In this document: positions 41,712-55,264 of the stretch, piece after piece | Numbering within the stretch: the first letter of the stretch is position 1 | Layout: each line of letters begins with the position of its first letter | Assembly: GCF_000335475.2 (NCBI RefSeq) | Contig: NZ_ANAH02000027.1 | Coordinates: 1 to 64,000 of the forward strand | DNA from: Cystobacter fuscus DSM 2262 | GTDB lineage: Bacteria > Myxococcota > Myxococcia > Myxococcales > Myxococcaceae | Length of the DNA: 64,000 nucleotides | Reading direction: 5' to 3' | Position numbers and translations under genes: made by a program | Notes under the pieces: model-generated | The model's database searches: none | The model's input: the letters and a program-made list of their open reading frames with translations, nothing else | Told to the model about the DNA's origin: nothing

Positions 41712-42911
41712 CTACCAGGTGACCGGCAATTCGTGGGCGCCGATCAGGTTCTCGTCCTTCTTGAAGCGAATCTGCTCCAGGGGTGCAGCCAGTCGCAGGT
41801 TCGGGATGCGCCGGAACAGGGTGTGGAATGTCACCTCGAGCTCGACGATGGCGAGCGTGCGACCCGTGCAGAGGTGGATGCCGTGGCCAAAGGCGAAATT
41901 GCGATAGGGCTCGCGGTGGACGTCCAGGCGGTCCGGCTCCGGGAAGACTGTCTCATCGCGGTTGGCCGAATCCGGTTGGGCGAGGACGCCTTCTCCGGCG
42001 CGGATGAGCTGGCCACCGATGGTGACATCTTCCGTGGCGGCGCGTTGCCGCCCCATATGAGAGACGGTGACGTAGCGCAGCAGTTCCTGGACGGCGGCGG
42101 AGAGTGCGTCTGGCGTCTCCAGGGCGCGGAACCTGTCGAGCTGGTCCGGGTGGAGCAGCAGGGCCAGCACGCCCATTCCCACCATGTACCCGGACGGTCC
42201 GTGCCCGGCGTAGAACAGCGCGTGGAACATCGCGGTGGCGTCCGGCACGCTCAGCCTTCCCGGCTGCACGTGCTCGGCCACGACGCGACCCACGAGCGTG
42301 TCGGTGGGCTCGCGCAGGTTCTCCTCCACCAGCCGTCGGAAGTAGGTATCCAGCTCGTCCAGGGCCTTCTCGGCCACCTCGCGCGACGAGGCGCGCGAGC
42401 CAATCGTGCGGCTGAGGACGTGCAGGCGGTCGGCGTCCTCTCGGGACACGCCGAGCAGATCGCAGATGACACGCATGGACACGGGAAGCGCGAAGGCGGA
42501 GATCAGGTCGGCCGGCCGGGGCCCGGCCAGCATCGCGTCGAGGACCTCGTCGACGGTCTGCTGGATTCTCGGGCGCAGGGCCTCCATCCGTCGTGGCGCG
42601 AACTCGGGTACGAGCATGGCCCGCTGCGCCCGGTACTCCGCCTCGGGAAGAAACGGGAAAGGGAGGGGCCGACTCTGGCGGGCCGCGGAGGCGGGCGACG
42701 TGTGAGGAAACCCAGGCAGCGAGGAGTCCAGGCTCAGCCTCGGGTCACCCAGCGCCGCGAGGACGTCCTCGTAGCGGGTGATGAGCCACGGCGTGTTGCC
42801 GTCCCACGTGCGAACGGGGCACACCGGAGCCTCCTTCCTCAGTCGCTTGTACTCGGGGGGCGGGTCCAGGGGATGCTGCCAGTCTTTGGGCAATGGATAG
42901 GAATCGGTCAT
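41712..42911 (-). CDS. Cytochrome P450 of the NRPS operon
   Basis: A 399-residue class I bacterial P450. The heme ligand Cys (near 347) is in FGHGIHLCTGRTLA, and the ExxR helix is ELLRY. The I-helix reads YAGHGPSGYMVG, in place of the usual AG-x-(D/E)-T oxygen-activation motif: the acid-Thr pair is Pro-Ser. This is seen in some P450s that work on carrier-bound amino acids or use substrate-assisted proton delivery. The ATG overlaps the stop of the C-T gene (ATGA), so it tailors the same product or a carrier-bound intermediate. Last gene of the operon. Confidence 0.9.
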   Translation of the reverse strand: MTDSYPLPKDWQHPLDPPPEYKRLRKEAPVCPVRTWDGNTPWLITRYEDVLAALGDPRLSLDSSLPGFPHTSPASAARQSRPLPFPFLPEAEYRAQRAMLVPEFAPRRMEALRPRIQQTVDEVLDAMLAGPRPADLISAFALPVSMRVICDLLGVSREDADRLHVLSRTIGSRASSREVAEKALDELDTYFRRLVEENLREPTDTLVGRVVAEHVQPGRLSVPDATAMFHALFYAGHGPSGYMVGMGVLALLLHPDQLDRFRALETPDALSAAVQELLRYVTVSHMGRQRAATEDVTIGGQLIRAGEGVLAQPDSANRDETVFPEPDRLDVHREPYRNFAFGHGIHLCTGRTLAIVELEVTFHTLFRRIPNLRLAAPLEQIRFKKDENLIGAHELPVTW

Positions 42912-44418
42912 CGTGATGCTCCAGTTCGCTCGAGCCGAGCGGCGGCTCCCGCCGCGGTGGGGTTCTGGTACAGCTCTCGCAACCCGAGGTCGCGCCCCAG
43001 CTCGGTACGGACTCGGGCCGCGACGTCGATGAGTTGTAGGGAATGGCCGCCGAGGCGGAAGAAGTCGTCGTGGGGGGCGACCGCTGTGACCCCCAGCACG
43101 TCGGCGAAGATGCGGGTGAGGCGCTGTTCGGTCGTGGTGTGCGCCGGCCGCAGGCTCGACAGAGGCACCTCCGGAGCCGCGGCGCGCAGCACCTCCTCGT
43201 ACGAGGTCAGCAGGTCGTCGATGAAGGAAGCGTCGAACAGGCTCTCGTCGAACTCGGCCCAGACGGTGCACGTGCCGTCGCCGCGGTCCTCGACGCGAAG
43301 GGTGAGCTCGAACTTCGCCGTGGGGAGATCCCACCGTGGCTCGGTGACCGTGCAGCCATGCAATCCCAGCACGCCGGCCGTACCGGTCGGATGGTAGGCG
43401 AAGTTGACCTGGACGACGGGCGACCGCGTCGGATCTCTCGGGGGTGCGAGGTCGGCGACGAGCTGCTCGAAGGGCAGGTCCTTGTGGGCGTACGCGGCGG
43501 CCGTGGCCTCGGATACCCGCGCGAGCAGCTCGCGGAAGGTCGGGTTGCCGCGCAGGTCGACCTGCAACACCACGGTGTTGACGAAGAAGCCGAGCACTCG
43601 CTCGACCTCGGGCAGGTCCCGGTTGGCCACGGCCAGGCCCAGCAACACCTGTTGCCGGCCCGAGTGGTGCCCGAGGACGACGCCGCAGGCGGCGGACAGC
43701 ACCGTGAACACCGTCTGCCGCTCGGCGCTCGCGAAGGCATGTACCGCCGAGGTGAGCTCGGCGGAGAGAACCCGGTGCATGCGCCGTCCTCGTCCCAGCG
43801 CGGGGCGGGGCGAGACCAGGTCGAGCACGAGGGGAATCCCGGACAGTCGTTGCCGCCACCAACGCGACAACTCCGCGCGCCGCGCTTCGGTGAGTTGCTC
43901 GCGCTGCCAGGCCGCCCAGTCCACGTACTGCACGGGAAGCTCGGGAAGCGTCGTGGGCGCTCCGGTGACGGCCGCCTGATAGGCGATGGCCAGTTCCTCG
44001 AAGAAGACCTGCTGCGACCAGCCATCGGCCACCAGCAGGTGAACGAAGAACACGAGGAGGTGCGTCTCCGGCTCCACCCTGTGCACGGCGAGCCGCAGCA
44101 GCGGCCCGTGCTCGAGGTCGAACGGCTGGGACACCAGGGCTTCGGCGTGACGCAGCGCTTCGGCTTCGGTCGCCACGTCCACCACCCGCATGTCCCCCCG
44201 GGCCTGCTTCAACACGTGCTGGTGCGTCCCGAGTGGGAAGACGGTCCGCAACGGCTCGTGCCGGGCCACCAGCGCCTCCAGGGCCGTACGCAGGTCCTCG
44301 GTGTCCAGCGGCCCCGTCACGCGGAAGCAGCGGGCCGAGCTGTGCGCGGCTCCCGTCGGGTCGACCCGGTGCAGGAAGCACAGGCGCTGCTGCGCGAACG
44401 ACATGGGAAACGCGTTCG

Positions 44419-44422
<4 letters not shown>
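42908..44422 (-). CDS. NRPS module lacking an adenylation domain (C-T)
   Basis: A 504-residue protein with a condensation domain (residues 1-430, starting PMSFAQQRLCFLHRVDP) and a carrier domain (435-500, phosphopantetheine Ser in RLGGHSLQLIDV near 460). The HHxxxDG motif reads HLLVADG near 130, so the catalytic second His is Leu. The domain may be inactive, structural, or a P450-recruiting type. Other motifs (VDWAAWQREQL, LGFFVNTVVLQVDL) are normal. With no A domain, the carrier must be loaded in trans or by the preceding module. The start overlaps the stop of the larger NRPS by 4 bp. Confidence 0.88.
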
Positions 44423-49563
<5,141 letters not shown>

Positions 49564-49712
49564 CGATGTCTCCTGGGGGTAATCTGGAGCGCGACTGCCG
49601 CGGCGAGCATCGACCCGGCGGTCTGGTTGGCGCGGACCGTAGCACGCGGGCTCTGACCGGCGCCGAGCGTGTGGCTCGGGCAGAGGTCTACAGCCCTCTC
49701 GTCACGGTTCTT

Positions 49713-49750
49713 GCGCATGAGAGGATGGGGGCCCTGTTGAGGGTTGAGGG
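49713..49750 (+). repeat. Repeat family A, degenerate copy
   Basis: GCGCATGAGAGGATGGGGGC, CTGTTGAGGGTTGAGGG aligns to the first 38 bp of the consensus with about nine differences. It lies between the NRPS start and the SDR gene. Confidence 0.4.
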
Positions 49751-49834
49751 ACTTGCAGGCGGGCCTGTCCAACGGCTGCAACTGCGTTACCACGCCGTCC
49801 TGCCGGCGGTAGCGCCGCGTCCCGAGGCGGCGCC

Positions 49835-50599
49835 TTACGTCCGGGTAATCGACACGCCGCCGTCCACCAGCGTCGCCGTGCCCGTGACGAAGGAGGCGTC
49901 ATCGGAGGCCAGGAACAGCACCGCCCGGGCCAGCTCCTCGGGCGTGCCCACCCGCTTCAGCGCGTGCAGCCCGGTGACGAACGTCTTCGCCTCGGGCGTG
50001 GCGTTCGCCGCCTGGTACATCGGCGTCTCGACCGCGCCCGGCAACACCGCGTTCACCCGCACGCCACGCGGTCCGTACTCGGCGGCCAGCGCCTGCGTCA
50101 GGCCAATCAGCCCGGACTTGCTGGCGGAGTAGGCGGCAGTGCCGTGGAAGGCGAAGCTGTACCCGACGAAAGTCGAAGTGAAGATGATGGAGCCCGCGCC
50201 CTGCTTCACCATCGGCCCGAGCTGGTGCTTGGCGCCCAGGAAGGCGGCGGTCAGGTTCACCGCCAGCGCGTCGCTGAAGCCTTTCTCGGAGACCTCCGTG
50301 CTCGGCCCGCCCTCGCCGAGGACTCCCGCGTTGTTGAAGGCGATGTCCAGCTTGTCGAACCGCTGGAGTGCGAGCGCCACCAGCGCGCGGGCGTAGTCCT
50401 CCGAGCGGACGTCACCGGCCAGGGCAACGGCCTCGCCTCCGGCCGCGGCAATCTCCGCGACCAGCGCGTCCAGCTCCTCCTTGCGCCGCGCGCCCACCAC
50501 CACCTTGGCGCCCTCGGCCGCGAACAGCTTCGCCGTGGCCCGCCCGATGCCCGCGCTCGCGCCCGTGATGATTGCGACCTTCCCGTTCAACCGTTCCAT
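49835..50599 (-). CDS. SDR-family oxidoreductase
   Basis: A 254-residue classical short-chain dehydrogenase. The NAD(P) site is VAIITGASAGIGRATAKLF (residues 8-26), with NNAG and the catalytic triad Ser (SIIFTSTFVGY) and YSASKSG (Tyr-x3-Lys). The cofactor is probably NADP from the GARR motif after the second strand. The C-terminus ends FVTGTATLVDGGVSITRT. Divergent from a LysR-type gene with 130 bp between them and two palindromes, so it is likely the regulator's target. Substrate unknown. Confidence 0.92.
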   Translation of the reverse strand: MERLNGKVAIITGASAGIGRATAKLFAAEGAKVVVGARRKEELDALVAEIAAAGGEAVALAGDVRSEDYARALVALALQRFDKLDIAFNNAGVLGEGGPSTEVSEKGFSDALAVNLTAAFLGAKHQLGPMVKQGAGSIIFTSTFVGYSFAFHGTAAYSASKSGLIGLTQALAAEYGPRGVRVNAVLPGAVETPMYQAANATPEAKTFVTGLHALKRVGTPEELARAVLFLASDDASFVTGTATLVDGGVSITRT

Positions 50600-50659
50600 G
50601 TGCCTGCTCCCGTCGAGGCCCGCGGCGAGACGCCCGGGCCGATGGGAGAGATGTACTCA

Positions 50660-50716
50660 TCAGCATTTGTTCGAGAAATATGCTGAACCTGCTTTGCTCA
50701 TTCAGCTTTCCTGAAT
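50660..50716. promoter_or_regulatory. LysR-type operator region between the SDR and lysR genes
   Basis: TCAGCAT (50660-50666) and ATGCTGA (50680-50686) form a 7-bp inverted repeat with a 13-bp spacer. ATTCAG-CTTTC-CTGAAT (50700-50716) is a second palindrome of the T-N11-A kind. Both lie between the divergent starts. Confidence 0.55.
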
Positions 50717-50731
50717 GATTGGAGCCTGAGC

Positions 50732-51643
50732 ATGGACCGATTGCGTGCCTTCGAGGTCTTCACCACGGTGGTCCAGCGCGGCAGCTTCACCCGCGCGGCG
50801 GACGCACTGGACACGTCCGCCGCCAACGTCACCCGCTACGTGAACGAATTGGAGCGCCATCTCGGCACCCGCCTGCTCCACCGCACGCCGCGCCATCTCT
50901 CGCTCACGGAGAGCGGCCAGGCTCTTCACGAGCACGTGCGCGGCATCCTCGACGACGTGGCCGAGGCCGAGGCGCTAGCCTCCGCGAGCACCGTCCAGGC
51001 GCGCGGCAGGCTGCGGCTCAACGCGCCGCTGAGCTTCGGCATCCTCCACCTCGCGCCGCTCTGGCCCCGCTTCATGGCCCTCCATCCCGACGTGGAGCTG
51101 GACGTCTCCCTGTCCGACCGGGTGGTCGACCTCGTCGAGGAGGGCTACGACCTCGCCATCCGCATCTCACGCGAGGGCGCCGCCGCCAGCCAGGTCACTC
51201 GCCGGCTCTCCACGTCGCGCAACGTGGTCTGTGCCGCTCCCGCCTACCTGGCGCGCGCGGGCAGGCCCAAGCGCCTGGAGGACCTCGCCGCGCATGTCTG
51301 CATCGCGTACAGCAATTCGTCGATGGCGGAGGAGTGGCCGCTCACCGACGCGGCCGGCAATACGCGCGTCGTGCGCATGCGCAGCGTGATGCAAGCCAAC
51401 AACGGCGACACCGTCCGAGCCGCCGCGCTCGCGGGCCGTGGGCTCACCTGGCAGCCCACGTTCCTGATTGGCGATGACCTGCGTGCCGGACGTCTGGTGC
51501 GCGTGCTGCCGGACCATTCGCTCCCGGACATCGACATCCTCGCCGTGTATCCCAGCCGTCGGCATCTCAGCGCCAAGGTCCGGCTGATGATCGACTTCCT
51601 CGCCGAGCAGCTCCGGGGCACGCCCTCGTGGGACAGGACGTAA
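50732..51643 (+). CDS. LysR-family transcriptional regulator
   Basis: A 303-residue LTTR. The winged HTH occupies residues 1-60 (MDRLRAFEVFTTVVQRGSFT, AADALDTSAANVTRYVNELE). A linker helix and the substrate-binding domain of the DhcR/PA-type group follow (GRLRLNAPLSFGILHLAPLW, YDLAIRISREGAAASQVTRR). ATG with TGAGC upstream. Divergent from the SDR gene, which it probably controls together with itself through the palindromes at 50660-50716. Confidence 0.93.
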   Translation: MDRLRAFEVFTTVVQRGSFTRAADALDTSAANVTRYVNELERHLGTRLLHRTPRHLSLTESGQALHEHVRGILDDVAEAEALASASTVQARGRLRLNAPLSFGILHLAPLWPRFMALHPDVELDVSLSDRVVDLVEEGYDLAIRISREGAAASQVTRRLSTSRNVVCAAPAYLARAGRPKRLEDLAAHVCIAYSNSSMAEEWPLTDAAGNTRVVRMRSVMQANNGDTVRAAALAGRGLTWQPTFLIGDDLRAGRLVRVLPDHSLPDIDILAVYPSRRHLSAKVRLMIDFLAEQLRGTPSWDRT

Positions 51644-51765
51644 CCCGCGCGGATGCGCGGCACCATCCACGCGGAGAGGGCTCCGCGCTCCACCCTGGCG
51701 GTGGATGACACGCGTGGGCTTGGCCCGGTTGCGTGGACAGGCCGCTTGAGCATCGGAGAGTTGCC

Positions 51766-52710
51766 GTGCTGCCCCCCTCTCCCGGTGCCGTCCTGCTGGC
51801 CGCCCTGCTCGCTGGTGCTGCACAAGCCGCAGAGCCTCCCCCCGCCCCCCGCTGCGCCGCGACGGCTCGCTTTGACTTGGCGGGGGAGTCCCCGGAGGGG
51901 GCCCTCAGCGTGTGCGTCAGCGCGGACGAGCCGACGACGCTCGTCTTTGATTCACTCTTGCCGCCGGGAGCCGTGGAAATGCTGCCGGACAATCGCTCCA
52001 TAGGTGTTGCCCAGGGGGATGACTTCGTGACCGTGAATCCCAGGCGGGGATTTTTGCCCGGGGAGCGCGTCAAGGTGACGGTGCGCTTCGCGGATGGTGC
52101 GGCCCCGGCCAGTGCGACCTTTTGGCTGGTGGGGCATGGTGGACTCGGGGCGCGAAGGGTGGAGGTGTTCCGCCAGCCGCGCCCGCCCGACGTGCTCAAG
52201 AAAGAGCGTGACGAAGCACAGGCCGAAGCACGCCAGTGCCAGCAGGACAAAGCGCGGCTTCTGGCCGAGCGTGAGGAGCCGGGCGGACTCATTGGTGCCG
52301 CGTGGCTGGAGGGGGCCGGGGTCGTGGCGTCCATGAAGCTTGCCTTTCCGACGGAGCCGCCAGCCAACGCGCTCGGGCTCGTTCAAGCCCGGAGCTACAG
52401 CTACACGCCCACGGGCGAGACCCACCCGGCAAGCGTGGCTGTGCGGCTGCGCCTCTTGAACCCCGGCGCCGAGCCCTGGACACTGGCGGGGGCGGCGCTG
52501 GTGGACTCGGCGGGGGAGCAGGTGGAGCTTGCCCGTTGGCCACTGGCGCCCATCCCCGCGAATGGTGCCGGTGCCGTCGTGGTGGGCATCAAGGGGGAGC
52601 GCGCGCAGCTCGGCTGCCCCTGCACCCTCAAGCTGTGGGAAGCAACCGGGCCGCGCACCTTCACCCTCGGGAACGTCGAGTTCCCGGTGAGCCAGCAGTC
52701 GGGGCCCTGA
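51766..52710 (+). CDS. DUF2381 family protein (myxobacterial TIGR02268)
   Basis: A 314-residue secreted protein. GTG 51766 with GGAGA seven bases upstream gives VLPPSPGAVLLAALLAGAAQA, a signal peptide. The rest matches DUF2381: FDSLLPPGAVEMLPD, FLPGERVKVTVRFADGAAPA, a coiled segment (LKKERDEAQAEARQCQQDKA) and the C-terminal LGCPCTLKLWEATGPRTFTL. The family is expanded in myxobacteria, commonly beside Ser/Thr kinases; its role is unknown. A longer ATG start at 51733 is less likely. The end of a second family member lies at 54870. Confidence 0.85.
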   Translation: MLPPSPGAVLLAALLAGAAQAAEPPPAPRCAATARFDLAGESPEGALSVCVSADEPTTLVFDSLLPPGAVEMLPDNRSIGVAQGDDFVTVNPRRGFLPGERVKVTVRFADGAAPASATFWLVGHGGLGARRVEVFRQPRPPDVLKKERDEAQAEARQCQQDKARLLAEREEPGGLIGAAWLEGAGVVASMKLAFPTEPPANALGLVQARSYSYTPTGETHPASVAVRLRLLNPGAEPWTLAGAALVDSAGEQVELARWPLAPIPANGAGAVVVGIKGERAQLGCPCTLKLWEATGPRTFTLGNVEFPVSQQSGP

Positions 52711-52740
52711 GCACGGCCAGCGCGAGCCGTGCCGAGCCTC

Positions 52741-52860
52741 AAGGGGCTGCACGCCCGCCAATCTCCGGGAAGCGCTCGTAGGCCCGTTTGAGCGGGTCCA
52801 AGTGCGCGGGGTTGTCCAGGTCGAGCGGCGTGCCCGTGAGCCCGACGCGCACGACCTCCG
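52741..52860 (-). pseudogene. C-terminal fragment of an unknown gene
   Basis: The minus strand reads TEVVRVGLTGTPLDLDNPAH, LDPLKRAYERFPEIGGRAAP-stop with strong coding bias. It begins directly after the stop of the ankyrin gene, so its upstream part was replaced. Not recognised. Confidence 0.4.
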
Positions 52861-52862
52861 TT

Positions 52863-53495
52863 CTACAACGGCATGCGGTCCTTCGCTCCTCCGAGCAACT
52901 CGAACGCGGCGTCCCATGTCTGGGAATCGGATTCAGCGCGCGGCGGCAGACGGTAGTGGGCGGGTCGACCGTCCTCGTCCGGGGCCTTCGGATCGGCGCC
53001 CGCGTCGAGAAGCAGCTTGATCATCGGAAGGTCCAGCCGGCGTGCCGCGTGCCCGAGCGCGGTGTATCCGGTCAGCCCTCCCCAGTCGTTGATCGTCCGA
53101 GTCGCCCCCGCGCCCAGGAGGAGCGAGGCCATGCCCAGATTGCCAACCTCTGCGGACGTCCGCAGCGGCGTGATGCCGTCGCGGCTGCACACGTTGGGCT
53201 CGGCCCCTGCCTTCACGAGCGCTTCGACTGCCGCCAATTCGTCTTCGCAGGCCGCGACCAACAAGGGGGTCCTGTCCCGCTCGACATCCCACGCGTTGAC
53301 GTCCGCGCCGTGCTCAAGGAGCGCCAGGAGCACGTCGAGTTCGCCCCCATCGGAGAGTTCGTAAATGGCCACTTGCAGCGGACGCAACCCCGGCGGCTCC
53401 GGCTGCGGCTCGTTCGGATCGGCCCCCGCAGCCAGCAGCGCCTTGACCCGGGACGTATCGTGCTGCTCGATCGCTGTGAAGAGTTCTTTCGACAT
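52863..53495 (-). CDS. Ankyrin-repeat protein, possible immunity protein
   Basis: A 210-residue cytoplasmic protein of about six ankyrin repeats: MSKELFTAIEQHDTSRVKAL, LAAGADPNEP, LLEHGADVNAW, DRTPLLVAACEDELAAVEAL, VKAGAEPN and KLLLDAGADPKAPDEDGRPA. Ankyrin proteins bind other proteins, and several polymorphic-toxin systems use them as immunity. It starts 3 bp after the stop of the lipoprotein gene upstream, so both share one transcript. Immunity to that protein is the natural guess, unproven. Confidence 0.8.
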   Translation of the reverse strand: MSKELFTAIEQHDTSRVKALLAAGADPNEPQPEPPGLRPLQVAIYELSDGGELDVLLALLEHGADVNAWDVERDRTPLLVAACEDELAAVEALVKAGAEPNVCSRDGITPLRTSAEVGNLGMASLLLGAGATRTINDWGGLTGYTALGHAARRLDLPMIKLLLDAGADPKAPDEDGRPAHYRLPPRAESDSQTWDAAFELLGGAKDRMPL

Positions 53496-53498
53496 GAC

Positions 53499-54533
53499 TC
53501 ACAATTCCGACATTGGATGACCCGGGGCGCAATTCTTCGCTTCAAGGGCTTTGATATCCGCAAGGCCATCTTCGAGTTGGGTCATCGCTGTGTTGTGGCC
53601 CGGATCGGGCTTGCCTCCAAAGCATTTTTTCTGAATCTCCCACCGCTTCTCCAAAACTTTCTTCACGGCGTCAAGACGCAGCCGGATCCTGGAGCACGGC
53701 ACCTTGTCCAGCTTCTTTTTGTTCTTCGTGTTGGGCACCTTCGGATTGTAGCGAGGGATTTCGTTGGTGAGCTGATCCTTCTCCGCTTCAAGCTTGTCGA
53801 GCAGACTGTTCTTGCAGGTCTGGTTCGGGTAACGCGGAATCCGGTCATACTCCTCCACACTGGTGTAGGGCTTGCCCGTCGCCGGATTGGTCTCAGTCTG
53901 CCAAGAGGTGGGAACCTTGACCGCCGCAACCGGATCCGAATCAAAGTCCGGCACGACCTCCTCTGCTTCCTGACGCTCAAATTCCTCCATGAGCCGCCGC
54001 GACTCCTCCGCCACCTCCCGCAGACGGGCCTCGTACTCCCCTTGAGCGTCGACCCACTCCGGGCGGCGGTCGATCTCCGGCCCGGCGGTGCTGGAGGGGT
54101 AGAGCAGGACGAGGCCCACGAGCAACGGGCCCACCCGGGGGAGGAATTCGGCCAGCGTCCTGGCGCGTCCCGCCTGCGCGACGCCCTCCGCCCCCCTCAC
54201 CACCTCGGCGGCTTGCCCGCTCGCTTTCGCGGCGCGCGAGAAGCGCTCGAAGGCCCGTTCCGCTGCGGTGAGCTTGCGGTTCAACTGTTCCCATTGATGC
54301 GGCTCGATGTCTTGGCGTGCCCGAGATAGCAGTGCCCTGGCCTTGTCCAGGTCCGGCTTTCCAATCCACGACCGTTCTGGTGTCGGCTCCATCGGCGCGG
54401 AAACGAGCCGGATGCGCGGGCCCGAGGTGGGAGTCGACGCGAAGGCATGGGGCCGTGGCATCGACTGCGGGGCGGGCGCGCTAGCGCAGGCTGAGGCCAA
54501 GAGCAGAAGTACAAGGCAGGCTCGGAAACGCAT
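53499..54533 (-). CDS. Lipoprotein with C-terminal Cys-rich toxin-like domain
   Basis: A 344-residue protein. MRFRACLVLLLLASAC is a lipoprotein signal (lipobox LASAC). Residues 60-130 are helical (KARALLSRARQDIEPHQWEQ), with one hydrophobic segment near 135 (VGPLLVGLVLLYPSS) and a charged coil. The C-terminal 110 residues look like a separate toxin cassette: NPATGKPYTSVEEYDRIPRY, NQTCKNSLLDKLEAEKDQL, CSRIRLRLDAVKKVLEKRWE, and KKCFGGKPDPGHNTAM with a final C. The RxxIQKKCFGGxxDxxH pattern resembles novel-toxin-16-type domains. ATG 54533 was chosen for GGAGG 10 bp upstream. The ankyrin gene follows at once. Confidence 0.65.
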   Translation of the reverse strand: MRFRACLVLLLLASACASAPAPQSMPRPHAFASTPTSGPRIRLVSAPMEPTPERSWIGKPDLDKARALLSRARQDIEPHQWEQLNRKLTAAERAFERFSRAAKASGQAAEVVRGAEGVAQAGRARTLAEFLPRVGPLLVGLVLLYPSSTAGPEIDRRPEWVDAQGEYEARLREVAEESRRLMEEFERQEAEEVVPDFDSDPVAAVKVPTSWQTETNPATGKPYTSVEEYDRIPRYPNQTCKNSLLDKLEAEKDQLTNEIPRYNPKVPNTKNKKKLDKVPCSRIRLRLDAVKKVLEKRWEIQKKCFGGKPDPGHNTAMTQLEDGLADIKALEAKNCAPGHPMSEL

Positions 54534-54869
54534 GAGAGGGTCCTCCATTCTAGATAGGACCTGGCGGGCCCTGGCGGGGCCGCTCGGAGTATGACAGGGC
54601 GCCCCGACAGCTACGGACGAGTGCGCCGGGGGCACGGAACGGGCCAGGGGGCCGCAGCCGCAACTCGGGCCAGGGCGAGCGCGAATGCAGCGGGCAGCCC
54701 ATGCTCGGGGGCGGTGCAGACTCTAGGGCGCTAGGTTGCACAGCCCCGTGGCCCCGGGCCGGTGAAACGGTGGGGCGCGCACCTGGACCGCGCTAGGAGG
54801 CTCCAGCGGCGCGGCTGCTAGGGCTCGGGGTTGGGTGGAGGGAACGGTCAGCCGCATTTGGGGCTGTAC
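54534..54869. other. Intergenic stretch before the DUF2381 fragment
   Basis: It should hold the promoter of the minus-strand lipoprotein gene. No open frame with family similarity, no repeat A or B copy and no clear palindrome was seen. Confidence 0.3.
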
Positions 54870-55075
54870 CTCCTCCAATTTCGAGATCGGCTCTAGCCGC
54901 CTTCCAGCCCTTCCCGATACTCGCCGGGACTGAGGGTAACGTCGTGGTGGGCACTGAGAGGCGACCGGGACCGCTCTCGTGCCCCTGTACGTTCAAGTTG
55001 TGGGATGCAACTGAGACACGGGGCGTGACCCTCGGAAATATCACCTTACCCGAGGGGCCGACGGCAGCTCACTGA
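54870..55075 (+). pseudogene. DUF2381 C-terminal fragment
   Basis: The frame reads PILAGTEGNVVVGTERRPGP, LSCPCTFKLWDATETRGVTL, GNITLPEGPTAAH-stop. It aligns with the end of the intact DUF2381 protein (LGCPCTLKLWEATGPRTFTL). About 40 bp later, GGGAACATCACCTTCCCGAC repeats the same ending, so the 3' tail was duplicated in tandem. Confidence 0.7.
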
Positions 55076-55264
55076 CTTCAATCTGTGGGGGACACCGATA
55101 ACGCGCGTCTTTAACCTTCGGGAACATCACCTTCCCGACGGGCCGAAGATGGGGCGTTGAGTATGTGCCCTCACACACGCCGCGCCCACGTTGTTATGAG
55201 CTGGCCACGAGGGCAGAGATGATGCTTTACCGCTCACAATCTGTAATCAGCTCGTACTAATTAC

